From Oscillospiraceae bacterium (GTDB lineage Bacteria > Bacillota > Clostridia > Oscillospirales > CAG-272), in assembly GCA_015063955.1 (NCBI GenBank), contig SVTD01000012.1, forward strand, positions 1 to 39,287: a stretch of DNA of 39,287 nucleotides, in the 5' to 3' direction. Of this stretch, positions 22,763-30,667 are shown one piece after another. The notes beneath the pieces are model-generated. The model saw only the letters and a list, made by a program, of their open reading frames with translations. It was not told the DNA's origin and did no database searches. Position 1 is the stretch's first letter. Every line of letters begins with the position of its first letter. The position numbers and the translations under genes were made by a program.

Positions 22763-22800
22763 CAAAAAAACTGTGCTTTCCCAAAGCACAGTTTTTTTGT
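22762..22800 (+). terminator. Intrinsic terminator after bglA
   Basis: Stem arms 22763-22779 and 22783-22799 (CTGTGCTTT with AAAGCACAG plus the A7/T7 run) enclose a CCC loop. Confidence 0.92.
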
Positions 22801-22820
22801 TAAAATTTAAGTTCATCGTG

Positions 22821-23365
22821 GAGTTGATGCAAAGAACTTTTTTGGAAAAAAGTTCTCTGCACTCCAAAAAACTTTGAACTATTGGTGTAGCTGAAGTTTA
22901 CAAGGCAAAAGTTGCAGGGCAAAGCCCTGCGGCGCTTATAGCGCCAGCCAACGCTTTAGGGTAAAAGCCCGAAAATGAACAAGTTTATTTTCGGGCTTTT
23001 ACCCTAAAGCGTTGGCTTTTGCCTTTTAGATATCTTTGTCTTTTTTGAGATTTCTTTGCTACTTTCTTTTTCTAAAGAAAGTAGGTTCCCCCCCTATAAA
23101 CCCGAATTTGAACGCTTGGTTCGCGTGCAGATGGTCGGGAGGGGAAAACCCCTCCCCTACAACAGTGCGAGTGCGAACATACCGACAAACCCGAATTTAT
23201 ACCCATCCTTTTCAAAGTTTTTTGCGGAGCGCCGTACGATTATTGTTCTCTTTGGCTTCGCCTTTCGGCGAAGCGGGTGCGAAATAGCTGAGGCTACAAT
23301 TATTGCTTTTTTTATTTTCGCACTAAAAAGCGACCGTATCCCTCCCCGACAAACCTGAATTCATC
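22821..23365 (+). repeat. Dispersed structured repeat, copy 2, with a composite tail
   Basis: The core 22821-23109 matches copy 3 in the same orientation and copy 1 in reverse. It begins GAGTTGATGCAAAG and ends CCCCTATAAACCCGAATTT. The central hairpin (AGGGTAAAAGCCCGAAAAT with its complement, ~22967-23013) has arms that differ from copy 1 on both sides. The tail 23110-23365 has further CCCGAATTT marks (23190, near 23352) and a block 23216-23290 (TTTTTTGCGGAGCGCCGTAC to GCGGGTGCGAAATAGCTGAG) also present at 39211-39287. No protein gene is credible here. Confidence 0.8.
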
Positions 23366-23430
23366 TCAATTGCTTGCTGTATTCTTTTATCCTGCCCGGG
23401 CATACTAATAAAAAACCGAAAGGGGAAGAT

Positions 23431-23883
23431 ATGGATATACTTTTGAGGGGTAAGGATCCCACGGAGCACCTTCTTTGCTCCATGTACAGAAGTGTGAAGA
23501 TGGGGAGCGAGAATATAGTCAGCCTTCTTCCGAAGGTTGAAGATAAGTTTCTGAAAAGTGAGATGACCTCCGGCCTTAACGGATATATGGATTTTTCAAA
23601 ATCTATTGAAAATATGATGCACGAAAGGGGTGTTGAGCCCTCTGAGCCGAGTGCTCTTTCGAAGATCGGCGCGAGGGCCGGGGCGTTTATAAACACGGTA
23701 ATGAATTCAAGCACTTCCCGCGTTGCCAAGGTATGCGCACTTGAGATGCGCTCGTCGGCAGACAGGCTTGAAAGCACCTGTAACGAGGTTTCCCAAAGCT
23801 GCGATGCTCACGTTGTGAGCATTTGCCGCAAGATCATAGAAAAAGAAAGACAAAACAGCGAGAAAATGGAGGCCTTCTTATGA
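23431..23883 (+). CDS. Unknown helical protein coupled to tepA
   Basis: The ATG at 23431 follows AAAGGGG; 150 aa. I do not recognise it securely. It looks all-helical, with the layout of a four-helix bundle (LLCSMYRSVKMGSENIVSLLPKVEDKFLKSEM, GYMDFSKSIENMMHE, FINTVMNSSTSRVAKVCALEMRSSADRL, HVVSICRKIIEKERQ), faintly like ferritin-like DUF2383-type bundles but without clear metal ligands. No signal peptide or membrane segment. Its stop overlaps the start of the ClpP-like gene (ATGA), so the two are probably co-translated. It could be a substrate or adaptor of that protease (inference). Confidence 0.75.
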   Translation: MDILLRGKDPTEHLLCSMYRSVKMGSENIVSLLPKVEDKFLKSEMTSGLNGYMDFSKSIENMMHERGVEPSEPSALSKIGARAGAFINTVMNSSTSRVAKVCALEMRSSADRLESTCNEVSQSCDAHVVSICRKIIEKERQNSEKMEAFL

Positions 23884-24584
23884 GACTTTTGAATTCCGAA
23901 GCGACGGATAAAGAAAGAAATACAGAAAACGATAAGATCGACGAGATCTACGAAAGCGGCAGCGTCGTCGCAGAGAAGAGCGGTTCGCGCATTCATTGTC
24001 TGACAGTCATCGGTCAGATAGAGGGGCACTATGAGCTTGGCGACGGGCAAAAGGCGACGAAATACGAGCATATCATTCCACTTCTTGTCTCAATTGAAGA
24101 ATCCGACGAGGTGGACGGACTCCTTCTCGTGCTTAACACCATGGGCGGAGACGTTGAGGCAGGTCTTGCCATTGCGGAAATGGTGGCGGGAATGAAAAAG
24201 CCGACCGTTTCCCTCGTTCTCGGCGGCGGACATTCCATCGGCGTACCTCTTGCGGTAAGCGCCAAAAAGTCCTTTATCGTTCCCTCCGCCACTATGACGA
24301 TACACCCGGTACGAGTCAGCGGCACGGTTATCGGTGTCCCTCAGACCTATTATTATTTCGAGCGGATGCAGGACAGGATCATAAATTTCATAACCGATCA
24401 TTCTGCCGTCAGCGAAAAGGATTTTAGAGCAATGCTTACCCGCACCGACCAGATCGCAACGGATACGGGGAGTCTTATCGACGGAAACGAGGCGGTAAGA
24501 TGCGGGCTGATCGATGAATGCGGATCACTTTCGGATGCACTCGCGGAGCTTCACAGACAGATAGGTCAAAAAAACATCAGGTAA
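23880..24584 (+). CDS. tepA: ClpP-like serine protease (TepA family)
   Basis: The product has 234 aa with the crotonase/ClpP fold: VDGLLLVLNTMGGDVEAGLAIAEMVAGM (~79-106), the nucleophile region LGGGHSIGVPLAVSA with S119, and MTIHPV with H142. TepA (B. subtilis YmfB) is a ClpP relative linked to protein translocation and spore germination; its substrates are poorly known. The N-terminus (~1-35) is polar and acidic, unlike ClpP. It starts inside the unknown helical gene. A bidirectional terminator separates it from ftsH. Confidence 0.88.
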   Translation: MRLLNSEATDKERNTENDKIDEIYESGSVVAEKSGSRIHCLTVIGQIEGHYELGDGQKATKYEHIIPLLVSIEESDEVDGLLLVLNTMGGDVEAGLAIAEMVAGMKKPTVSLVLGGGHSIGVPLAVSAKKSFIVPSATMTIHPVRVSGTVIGVPQTYYYFERMQDRIINFITDHSAVSEKDFRAMLTRTDQIATDTGSLIDGNEAVRCGLIDECGSLSDALAELHRQIGQKNIR

Positions 24585-24586
24585 AA

Positions 24587-24611
24587 AAGGAACCCCAAAA
24601 AGGGGTTCCTT
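24587..24611. terminator. Bidirectional terminator between tepA and ftsH
   Basis: AAGGAACCCC (24587-24596) pairs with GGGGTTCCTT (24602-24611) around an A5 loop. A-run on the left and T-rich sequence on the right serve both converging genes. Confidence 0.85.
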
Positions 24612-24616
24612 AATTT

Positions 24617-26647
24617 TTATTCTTCGCTGTTATTGTCCTCGGAGTCGGCGTCGGGCTTTGCCTCTGCAAAGGTTTCCTTACCCATTTCCTCCTCAAGGCG
24701 CTTTCTTTCTTCCTCGCGGCGACGCTCGTTTTCAGCGATCTGGATGGCGCGGGCTGCGTTCTCCTCCTCGCTGCGGCGGCGCTTTTCAGCTACCATTTCC
24801 TCGAGGACCTCAAAGGTTACGTCGTCCTCCTCCATAGCGCGGCGGAACTGCTCTGCGTCCATTACCTCATTCTTATGGAGGAACTTTGCAACGAAGTGAA
24901 GCTTATCGATATTCTCCGTAAGAAGGCGCTTAGCCTCGTCGTAGGACTCGGTGATGATCTTATTGATCTCCTCGTCGATACGGGCGGCAACAGCCTCGGA
25001 GAAGTTACGGCTCTGGGAGAAGTCACGGCCGAGGAACACCTCGGTATCGCTGTGACCGTTACCGAAGAGTATGGGACCGAGGTCACTCATACCGAGCTGC
25101 ATAACCATCGTGCGGGCTATCTGGGTCGCTCTCTGGATATCGTTGGAGGCGCCGCCGGAGAAATCGTCGAATATGATCTGCTCAGCAACGCGTCCGCCAA
25201 GGAGCATAGAGATCTTCTGCTTGAGCTCGTTGCGGTAAACGCTGTATTTATCCTCCTCGGGAAGGTTCAGGGTATAGCCGAGAGCCTGACCGCTGGGGAT
25301 GATGGAGATTCTGTGAACGGGATCCATAAGGGGAAGCACGTGGGAGAGAATCGCGTGACCTGCCTCGTGATAAGCGGTCTTGAGCTTTTCGGAGTCCTTG
25401 ATACGCATGGACTTCTTCTCGGGGCCTGCGATGACCTTATTGAAGGCCTCCTCGATCTCGAGCATTCCGATAAGCTGCTTATTCTTTCTTGCGGCAAGGA
25501 GAGCTGCCTCGTTAAGAAGGTTCGCAAGGTCTGCGCCTGTAAAGCCGCTCGTGCTCTTTGCAACGGTTGCAAGGTCAACGTCTGCCTCAAGGGGCTTATT
25601 GCGGGCGTGAACCCTGAGGATCTCCTCGCGTCCCTTAATATCGGGCTGGCTTACTGTGATCTGGCGGTCGAAACGGCCGGGTCTCAGAAGGGCAGGGTCA
25701 AGAACGTCGGGGCGGTTTGTAGCCGCGATAACGATGATACCGTCTGTTGAGCCGAAGCCGTCCATCTCAACGAGAAGCTGGTTAAGAGTCTGCTCGCGCT
25801 CGTCGTGACCGCCGCCGAGGCCCGTTCCTCTCTGGCGACCTACGGCATCGATCTCATCGATGAACACTATGGAGGCGGGATGGCGTCTTGCTGTATCGAA
25901 AAGGTCACGAACGCGGGATGCGCCCACACCTACGTACATCTCTACGAAGTCAGAGCCGGAGATGGAGAAGAAGGGAACGCCTGCCTCGCCTGCAACTGCC
26001 TTTGCGAGAAGGGTCTTACCCGTACCGGGAGGGCCCATCAGCAGAACGCCGTGGGGGATCTTAGCTCCAAGCTTTGTGAACTTCTGGGGATCCTTCAGGT
26101 ATTCAACGATCTCCTCAAGCTCAGCCTTTTCCTCGTCTGCACCGGCAACGTCGCGGAAGAACACCTTGGACTTATCAGCCGCCTTTGTTCTTGCCTTGCC
26201 GAAGTTATTGATCTTACTTCCTCTGCCGCCTGCGGAGCTCATCATGAACCACCACAGAACGATAAAGATTACTGCGATTATAAGATAGGGAAGGAAGCCA
26301 ACCCACCAGGGCAGGACCTTCGCGGGGATACGGTCGTATTCCTCGATCTTGTCGGTATAGGGAGCGATCTCTTCGAGGAAGGTTTTAATATCCGCAAGCT
26401 CGTATTCGATTTTGGATTTCTTTTCCTCGCCCTTTTCGTCCTTATCCTTAATAACGAGGGCAACCGTGCTCTTGTCGTAGTCGATATCGTAGCGCTGGAC
26501 CTTACCGTCCTCGAAATACCCTATGATATCGCTGTATTTAAGCTCCTCGCCAGTGCTTCCGTCGCCGTAGAGAAATGCGATGGCAACGATAACAATGGCG
26601 ATCATCGCCACGTACCATATGGCGACTCTGAATCCGTTTTTCTTCAT
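24617..26647 (-). CDS. ftsH: ATP-dependent zinc metalloprotease FtsH
   Basis: The product has 676 aa: membrane segments at ~8-26 and ~118-136 with a short extracytoplasmic domain between; Walker A GPPGTGKT (205-212), Walker B IVFIDEID (260-267), the second region of homology [20 protein letters not shown], and the zinc motif HEAGH (427-431). The C-terminus is a long Glu/Arg/Lys-rich helix. FtsH is a membrane hexamer that extracts and degrades membrane and short-lived soluble proteins. TAGGAGAAA precedes the start. The order tilS-hpt-ftsH is the classic Firmicute arrangement. Confidence 0.97.
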   Translation of the reverse strand: MKKNGFRVAIWYVAMIAIVIVAIAFLYGDGSTGEELKYSDIIGYFEDGKVQRYDIDYDKSTVALVIKDKDEKGEEKKSKIEYELADIKTFLEEIAPYTDKIEEYDRIPAKVLPWWVGFLPYLIIAVIFIVLWWFMMSSAGGRGSKINNFGKARTKAADKSKVFFRDVAGADEEKAELEEIVEYLKDPQKFTKLGAKIPHGVLLMGPPGTGKTLLAKAVAGEAGVPFFSISGSDFVEMYVGVGASRVRDLFDTARRHPASIVFIDEIDAVGRQRGTGLGGGHDEREQTLNQLLVEMDGFGSTDGIIVIAATNRPDVLDPALLRPGRFDRQITVSQPDIKGREEILRVHARNKPLEADVDLATVAKSTSGFTGADLANLLNEAALLAARKNKQLIGMLEIEEAFNKVIAGPEKKSMRIKDSEKLKTAYHEAGHAILSHVLPLMDPVHRISIIPSGQALGYTLNLPEEDKYSVYRNELKQKISMLLGGRVAEQIIFDDFSGGASNDIQRATQIARTMVMQLGMSDLGPILFGNGHSDTEVFLGRDFSQSRNFSEAVAARIDEEINKIITESYDEAKRLLTENIDKLHFVAKFLHKNEVMDAEQFRRAMEEDDVTFEVLEEMVAEKRRRSEEENAARAIQIAENERRREEERKRLEEEMGKETFAEAKPDADSEDNNSEE

Positions 26648-26670
26648 TATGGGTAGTTTCTCCTATAGAG

Positions 26671-27234
26671 TTATTTTGTATATACTTCAGGCTTGAGAAT
26701 GCCAACGTAGGGCAAAGAACGGTAGCCTTCAGCATAGTCGAGGCCGTAGCCTACGACGAATTCATCGGGGATCTCCAGACCTACGTAGTCGGGAGCATAC
26801 TCTACCTCGCGGCGGGAAGGCTTATCGAGGAGAGCAACGGTCTTAACGCTTCTTGCGCCGTTAAGAGAGAGGTAGTCAACGAGGTAGGAGAGAGTTCTTC
26901 CGCTGTCGATGATGTCCTCTATAATAAGTATATCCTTTTCTGTGAGATCTGAGCGGTGAAGATCGAGAAGAATATTGATTCTTCCTCCGGAAACTGTTCC
27001 CTTTCCGTAGGAGGAGACCTTCATACAGTCGATCTCGCAGGGGACTGAGAGCTTCTTCATAAGGTCGCCTGTGAAGACGATGCTGCCCTTAAGGATGCAG
27101 AGCAGAAGAAGGTTCTTGCCTGCGTAGTCGCGGCTGATCTCTTCTGCGAGACGGGAAACGGTTGCGTTCAGTTCTTCTTCTGTGATGAGGACCTTTGCGA
27201 TGTCGTTATCAAGCTGGCTCTTATGTGTTGTCAT
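26671..27234 (-). CDS. hpt: Hypoxanthine phosphoribosyltransferase
   Basis: This 187-aa purine salvage enzyme converts hypoxanthine or guanine plus PRPP to IMP or GMP. The PRPP loop is ILIIEDIIDSGRTLSYL; LLCILKGSIVFTGDLMKKL is the pyrophosphate loop; VGLEIPDEFVVGYGLDYAEGYRSLPYVGIL is the base-binding end. Full length. It begins 2 bp after the tilS stop. In B. subtilis TilS and HprT bind each other and activate ftsH, which may be why the order is kept. Confidence 0.96.
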   Translation of the reverse strand: MTTHKSQLDNDIAKVLITEEELNATVSRLAEEISRDYAGKNLLLLCILKGSIVFTGDLMKKLSVPCEIDCMKVSSYGKGTVSGGRINILLDLHRSDLTEKDILIIEDIIDSGRTLSYLVDYLSLNGARSVKTVALLDKPSRREVEYAPDYVGLEIPDEFVVGYGLDYAEGYRSLPYVGILKPEVYTK

Positions 27235-27236
27235 AA

Positions 27237-28619
27237 TTAATTCCGTTTCATAATATGTAGATTTATTATTTTTTCGGTGCCGTCCGACGGGGCGGCTCCG
27301 TCGCGAAGACCTATGAACGGAACGTAAAGAATTCCGTCGCCGTCTTCAATTACGGGAAGCCTGTCTCTGAGATGAACGGGAACTCCCTTATCGCAGAGAA
27401 GCTTTTTCAGCTTTCGGGACATTTTGCCCCTTCGCAGTATGTCGCCCGGGCGGCGCTGTCTTGCTACAAGGCTACCATTTATTTTACCACAGTCAATGGC
27501 CTCGTGTAAAGATAAATTGTAAACATTTTCATCAATTCCGTCAATATAATTCTCGCTTTCGGTGCAGATAATGCAAAAATCGCAAAAATAAGCGGGGACG
27601 TCGTTGGTGATGGCTACAGGATGGGGGGGCGCGTTTTCTTCGTCATTTAAAAAACGGGGATCCCTTGCAATATAGACCTCTCCCGAATCCGCAAAGAATG
27701 CAAGACCGTGGGGAAGGGAAACGCTTTTCATTTCAGTTCCCGAAAGGGCTTTTTTGCAGTCGGCTATGTTTTTTGCGGAGAGATCGTCGCCGGAGATGCG
27801 AGCATTTCTGTAAAGGATAGTGATAACTCTGGAAAAAAGTGCGGGATGGAGCCCGTCAAGGCCTTCTCGCGTAAGGGGCTTTGAGGAAAGGAATCGCCTT
27901 GCCTCGCTTTCCAGAAAATCGCAGTCCTCACGGCAGGCCACGGAAAGCCTCAGAGCAGCGTCGGCGACTTTGGGATTCAGCTCTGAAAGAAGAGGAGCGA
28001 TAGTGTGGCGCACGGCGTTTCTTGAGTAGGCAGTATCGCCGTTGGTGCTGTCGCAGACGAATTCGAGCCCGTTTTCCTTAGCAAAGGAGCGGATCTCCTC
28101 CGAGGTGCAAAAAAGGAGCGGGCGCACGAGCCTGTCTCTTACGGGGGCGATGCCGGCCATACCCTTTGTGCCGCTTCCTCTTGCAAGGTTCAGGATAACG
28201 GTTTCAAGATTGTCGTCGGCGTTGTGAGCAGTGGCCACAATTGAGTTCTGATATTTTTCTGAAAGATTGGCAAAAAATGCGTATCTTGCCTCCCTTGCCG
28301 TCTCCTCGAGTCCCTTGCCGCTCTTGAGGGAAAGGGCGGGAACGTCGATTTTTGCGATCTCGATGGGTATGCCTGCCTCGCGGCAGACTTCTTTGCAGAA
28401 CTCCTCGTCTCTGTCAGCCTCGTCGCCTCTTATCATATGATTAACGTGGGCGGCAATGATTTTCAAATAAGGAAAATTTTCCCGCAGGAAGGTAAAAAAA
28501 GATAGGAGAACTCTTGAATCTGCGCCGCCGGAAAAGCCGACTATAACGGTGTCGGCATCTTCGAGAAGACTGTAGATGCCTGACCTTTTGCAGTATTCAC
28601 TTGCCTTTTGAAAGAGCAT
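27237..28619 (-). CDS. tilS: tRNA(Ile)-lysidine synthase
   Basis: The product has 460 aa. TilS attaches lysine to C34 of tRNA-Ile(CAU) so that it reads AUA. The N-type ATP pyrophosphatase P-loop is VIVGFSGGADSRVLL (SGGADS at 30-35); AAHVNHMIRGDEADRDEEFC and TAHNADDNLETVILNLARG are typical TilS stretches. The C-terminal domain carries RQRRPGDILRRGKMSRKLKKLLCDKGVPVHLRDRLPVI, the tRNA-binding signature. It follows the small membrane protein gene by 12 bp. Confidence 0.95.
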   Translation of the reverse strand: MLFQKASEYCKRSGIYSLLEDADTVIVGFSGGADSRVLLSFFTFLRENFPYLKIIAAHVNHMIRGDEADRDEEFCKEVCREAGIPIEIAKIDVPALSLKSGKGLEETAREARYAFFANLSEKYQNSIVATAHNADDNLETVILNLARGSGTKGMAGIAPVRDRLVRPLLFCTSEEIRSFAKENGLEFVCDSTNGDTAYSRNAVRHTIAPLLSELNPKVADAALRLSVACREDCDFLESEARRFLSSKPLTREGLDGLHPALFSRVITILYRNARISGDDLSAKNIADCKKALSGTEMKSVSLPHGLAFFADSGEVYIARDPRFLNDEENAPPHPVAITNDVPAYFCDFCIICTESENYIDGIDENVYNLSLHEAIDCGKINGSLVARQRRPGDILRRGKMSRKLKKLLCDKGVPVHLRDRLPVIEDGDGILYVPFIGLRDGAAPSDGTEKIINLHIMKRN

Positions 28620-28631
28620 ATTCTCCCTCCC

Positions 28632-28838
28632 TTACTCATTTTTCAGTATGTATTCCAAAAACGCCCCTCCGCCGAGGGCGCATACAGCGGCAGCCGCAGG
28701 ATACTCAAGCATTGCCGTTACCGTCGACGGCGAAAAGCATCCGCTGTCGGCACCCAGCGCAATGCAAAAAAGCTGAAAGATCACCGCGCTGAAAAGTATT
28801 TTTGTGAGGTTATGTATAAATCCCAAAGTAAGCTTCAA
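28632..28838 (-). CDS. Small membrane protein at the head of the tilS operon
   Basis: I place the start at the TTG at 28838 because GGGGGG (28845-28850) lies 6 nt upstream; the frame extends further but without a ribosome site. The 68-aa product has one or two membrane segments (KILFSAVIFQLFCIALGA at ~13-30 and YPAAAAVCALGGGAFLEYIL at ~46-65). I do not recognise a family. It lies between the promoter at 28934-28962 and tilS, so it is likely expressed with tilS-hpt-ftsH. A small FtsH-related membrane peptide is possible but unproven. Confidence 0.6.
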   Translation of the reverse strand: MKLTLGFIHNLTKILFSAVIFQLFCIALGADSGCFSPSTVTAMLEYPAAAAVCALGGGAFLEYILKNE

Positions 28839-28933
28839 ATCCGTCCCCCCTTTTGTCTGTATATATTTTACCCTCGGGAAAGGACGCAATCAAGCACAAA
28901 ATTATTGATACACAGCAACATATTACCATTATA

Positions 28934-28962
28934 ATAATATACAAAAAAGTCTCCCTTGTCAA
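28934..28962 (-). promoter_or_regulatory. Promoter for the small membrane protein-tilS-hpt-ftsH run
   Basis: On the minus strand TTGACA (28957-28962) and TATTAT (28934-28939) are exactly 17 bp apart. The -35 is perfect consensus. Confidence 0.8.
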
Positions 28963-29002
28963 GGTGGATAAAACGGCTGCCAGATATTGAAATGCTAAAA
29001 TG

Positions 29003-29049
29003 AAGGGGCTGTCGCAAGTCGGATTTTTTCCAACTTGCGACAGCCCCTT
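29003..29049. repeat. Perfect 17-bp-arm palindrome, MITE-like or terminator
   Basis: AAGGGGCTGTCGCAAGT (29003-29019) is the exact reverse complement of 29033-29049. The 13-nt loop contains T6. It lies beyond the stop of the SLOG gene and could terminate it. The sequence type GGGGCTGTCGCAAG...CTTGCGACAGCCCC recalls ends of mobile elements in Clostridia. Confidence 0.75.
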
Positions 29050-29122
29050 AACTTTTGTCTTATGCCGTAACAAGCAGGGAAAATGTACGGCACGATTTTC
29101 ACTTATTTGGAGAGCCTGAGCA

Positions 29123-29593
29123 TTATAATACGCCAATGATATTTTTACATTTCTTTACGGCATAATCCAGGGCGATTTTGGTTCCGCTTTTGCGGGGAGT
29201 TGGGGCGTTGAGTTCATCATAGTAGACAACACAATAGTGGCTTTTATCTATCATCTCATAGTTGCGCTCGACGTAAGATGCTCTGCCCGAGCTCATTATC
29301 TTTTCGGGGTAATAGGTATCCTCATAGCTTTCCAGTAAATAATTCTTATAGTATTCACTTATATACGGATATTCTGCCCTTACATATACTCGTTTTATGT
29401 GCGGATATTTTTCTTTTATTTCGGTAACAATTTTAAGGCACAGACTATTAAAACAACTCCTGCTCCCAAAAAGAAATGTATCTACCTGTTTCTGAACAAT
29501 CAGTTCTTCAATTATCTCAATAAGTTTTGATTTTAGTTCCTCGGTTTCGTTTATCGTTCTATGACCGAAAAAGCAACATATATTTTTACACAC
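29123..29593 (-). CDS. SLOG-fold protein (DUF1273/YpsA-like)
   Basis: The product has 156 aa from a GTG start at 29593. The N-terminal CCFFGHR (6-12) is the hallmark of the YpsA/DUF1273 branch of the SLOG (LOG/DprA-like Rossmann) superfamily, followed by a beta-alpha layout with FLFGSRSCFNSLCLKIVTEIKEKYPHI and the C-terminal SGTKIALDYAVKKCKNIIGV. SLOG proteins are proposed nucleotide-ligand sensors or enzymes and often occur in conflict systems. A divergent XRE regulator 115 bp away suggests a two-gene regulated module. Base composition is more AT-rich than the neighbours, consistent with recent acquisition. Confidence 0.82.
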   Translation of the reverse strand: MCKNICCFFGHRTINETEELKSKLIEIIEELIVQKQVDTFLFGSRSCFNSLCLKIVTEIKEKYPHIKRVYVRAEYPYISEYYKNYLLESYEDTYYPEKIMSSGRASYVERNYEMIDKSHYCVVYYDELNAPTPRKSGTKIALDYAVKKCKNIIGVL

Positions 29594-29618
29594 AACAAGT
29601 CACCACCAACCCAAGTTT

Positions 29619-29650
29619 ACCATATACGGTCTAAAAAGGCCATATATGGT
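29619..29650. promoter_or_regulatory. Candidate operator between the SLOG gene and the XRE regulator
   Basis: ACCATATACGGTC (29619-29631) and GGCCATATATGGT (29638-29650) form an inverted repeat with 11 of 13 positions complementary and a 6-nt centre. A second pair, CCTAAAAA (29663-29670) with TTTTTAGG (29691-29698), lies closer to the XRE gene. Likely bound by the XRE protein to control both directions. Confidence 0.6.
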
Positions 29651-29708
29651 CGATGTCTTTTTCCTAAAAAGCATAAACTATATGTAGAGTTTTTTAGGGG
29701 TTGGTATT

Positions 29709-29951
29709 ATGGATACAAGAAAAGCCATAGCAAATAGATTATTAGAATTATGTGAGGAAAAGCGGTTGTCGGTAAATGCTCTGGCAAGAATCGCCGCAGT
29801 TCCGCCTTCAACATTAAAGAATATAATAAATGGTGGAAGTAAGAATGCAGGTGTTGTTACGCTTAAGAAAATATGTGACGGCTTAGAAATATCCCTTTAT
29901 GACTTTTTCAACACGGAAACATTTAAAACTCTTGAACAGGAAATCAAATAA
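29709..29951 (+). CDS. XRE-family helix-turn-helix regulator
   Basis: This 80-aa protein is a single Cro/C1-type HTH domain: IANRLLELCEEKRLSVNALARIAAVPPSTLKNIINGGSKNAGVVTLKKICDGLEISLYDFF. It has helices 2-3 (SVNALARIAAVPPSTLKNII) and the usual ending of the five-helix bundle; there is no second domain. AGGGG lies 8 nt upstream of the ATG. It diverges from the SLOG gene across an inverted-repeat operator and ends at a strong terminator, so it probably represses the pair. Confidence 0.92.
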   Translation: MDTRKAIANRLLELCEEKRLSVNALARIAAVPPSTLKNIINGGSKNAGVVTLKKICDGLEISLYDFFNTETFKTLEQEIK

Positions 29952-29962
29952 TTCTCTATAAA

Positions 29963-29995
29963 AAAACTCTCTGCTGAATTTCAGCAGAGAGTTTT
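29963..29995. terminator. Terminator between the XRE gene and plsY
   Basis: AAAACTCTCTGCTGA (29963-29977) pairs perfectly with TCAGCAGAGAGTTTT (29981-29995), with a 3-nt loop. Suited to both converging genes. Confidence 0.88.
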
Positions 29996-30033
29996 GCTTT
30001 ACTTTGGGTTGCAACCCTAAAGGGTTCTCTCTT

Positions 30034-30657
30034 TTATGCTTTTTTGCTTTTCAGGGAGAATTTTCGCTCGGTTCCCTTTATGAGCCGCTTGAAGTTTTCG
30101 CTGTGTCTTACAGCCATAAGAAGAACGGAGGCACCGCAGAAAAGAACGGTTCCGGGGTCATGGCTGAAAATCAGAAGGGTTACGGGGCAGGTGAGCATTG
30201 CCGCAACCGTTGCAAGGGACATATATTTTGCCGTGAAAAGAAGAACGAGCATTACAATAAGAGCGATAAGCCCTGCTCTCCAGTCAAGAAACCACACGCA
30301 GGACATACACACAAGGAATCCCTTGCCTCCCTTGAATCCGTACCATACGGGAAAGCAATGTCCGATTACGGCAAAGAAGCCGGTATATGCGGCGCCGAGG
30401 GTATAGTCAACGTCAAAGCGGGAAAGGAGCCATGCAAATATCGCAATGCATACCGCCGCCTTTGAAAGGTCGATAAGGAGCACCCACCAGGCAAGCTTAT
30501 TTCCGAAGGTGCGCTTGAAATTGGTAAAGCCGGGATTGCCGCTTCCTTCGTTTCTGATGTCCTTCTTATATATCAGCCGTGAAAAGGCGATGGCGGGGTT
30601 GAAGCCCGTTACGAGATAAGCGCAAAGGGCTGCTGCTATGTACAAAAAAATTATCAT
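30034..30657 (-). CDS. plsY: Glycerol-3-phosphate acyltransferase PlsY
   Basis: I choose the ATG at 30657 because AAGAGG, overlapping the fakA stop region, lies 7 nt upstream; 207 aa. PlsY transfers the acyl group from acyl phosphate to glycerol-3-phosphate, the first step of phospholipid synthesis. There are about five to seven membrane segments and the motifs GSGNPGFTN (~38-46) and GHCFPVWYGFKGGKG (~100-114). The gene ends the degV-to-plsY run, and its acyl-phosphate substrate is just what FakA makes. Confidence 0.94.
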   Translation of the reverse strand: MIIFLYIAAALCAYLVTGFNPAIAFSRLIYKKDIRNEGSGNPGFTNFKRTFGNKLAWWVLLIDLSKAAVCIAIFAWLLSRFDVDYTLGAAYTGFFAVIGHCFPVWYGFKGGKGFLVCMSCVWFLDWRAGLIALIVMLVLLFTAKYMSLATVAAMLTCPVTLLIFSHDPGTVLFCGASVLLMAVRHSENFKRLIKGTERKFSLKSKKA

Positions 30658-30667
30658 AGCATACCTC

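Noticed and set aside
22801-23430. An insertion sequence in the repeat region
   Set aside because: No transposase-like frame is visible; the longest frames are hairpin translations. A non-autonomous element remains possible.
24875-25750. A 291-codon plus-strand open frame opposite ftsH
   Set aside because: It lies fully inside ftsH, which has every catalytic motif; the opposite frame is a codon-bias shadow.
28810-29136. A 108-codon minus-strand open frame with a membrane-like stretch
   Set aside because: It crosses the perfect palindrome at 29003-29049 and the tilS operon promoter, and lacks a ribosome site.
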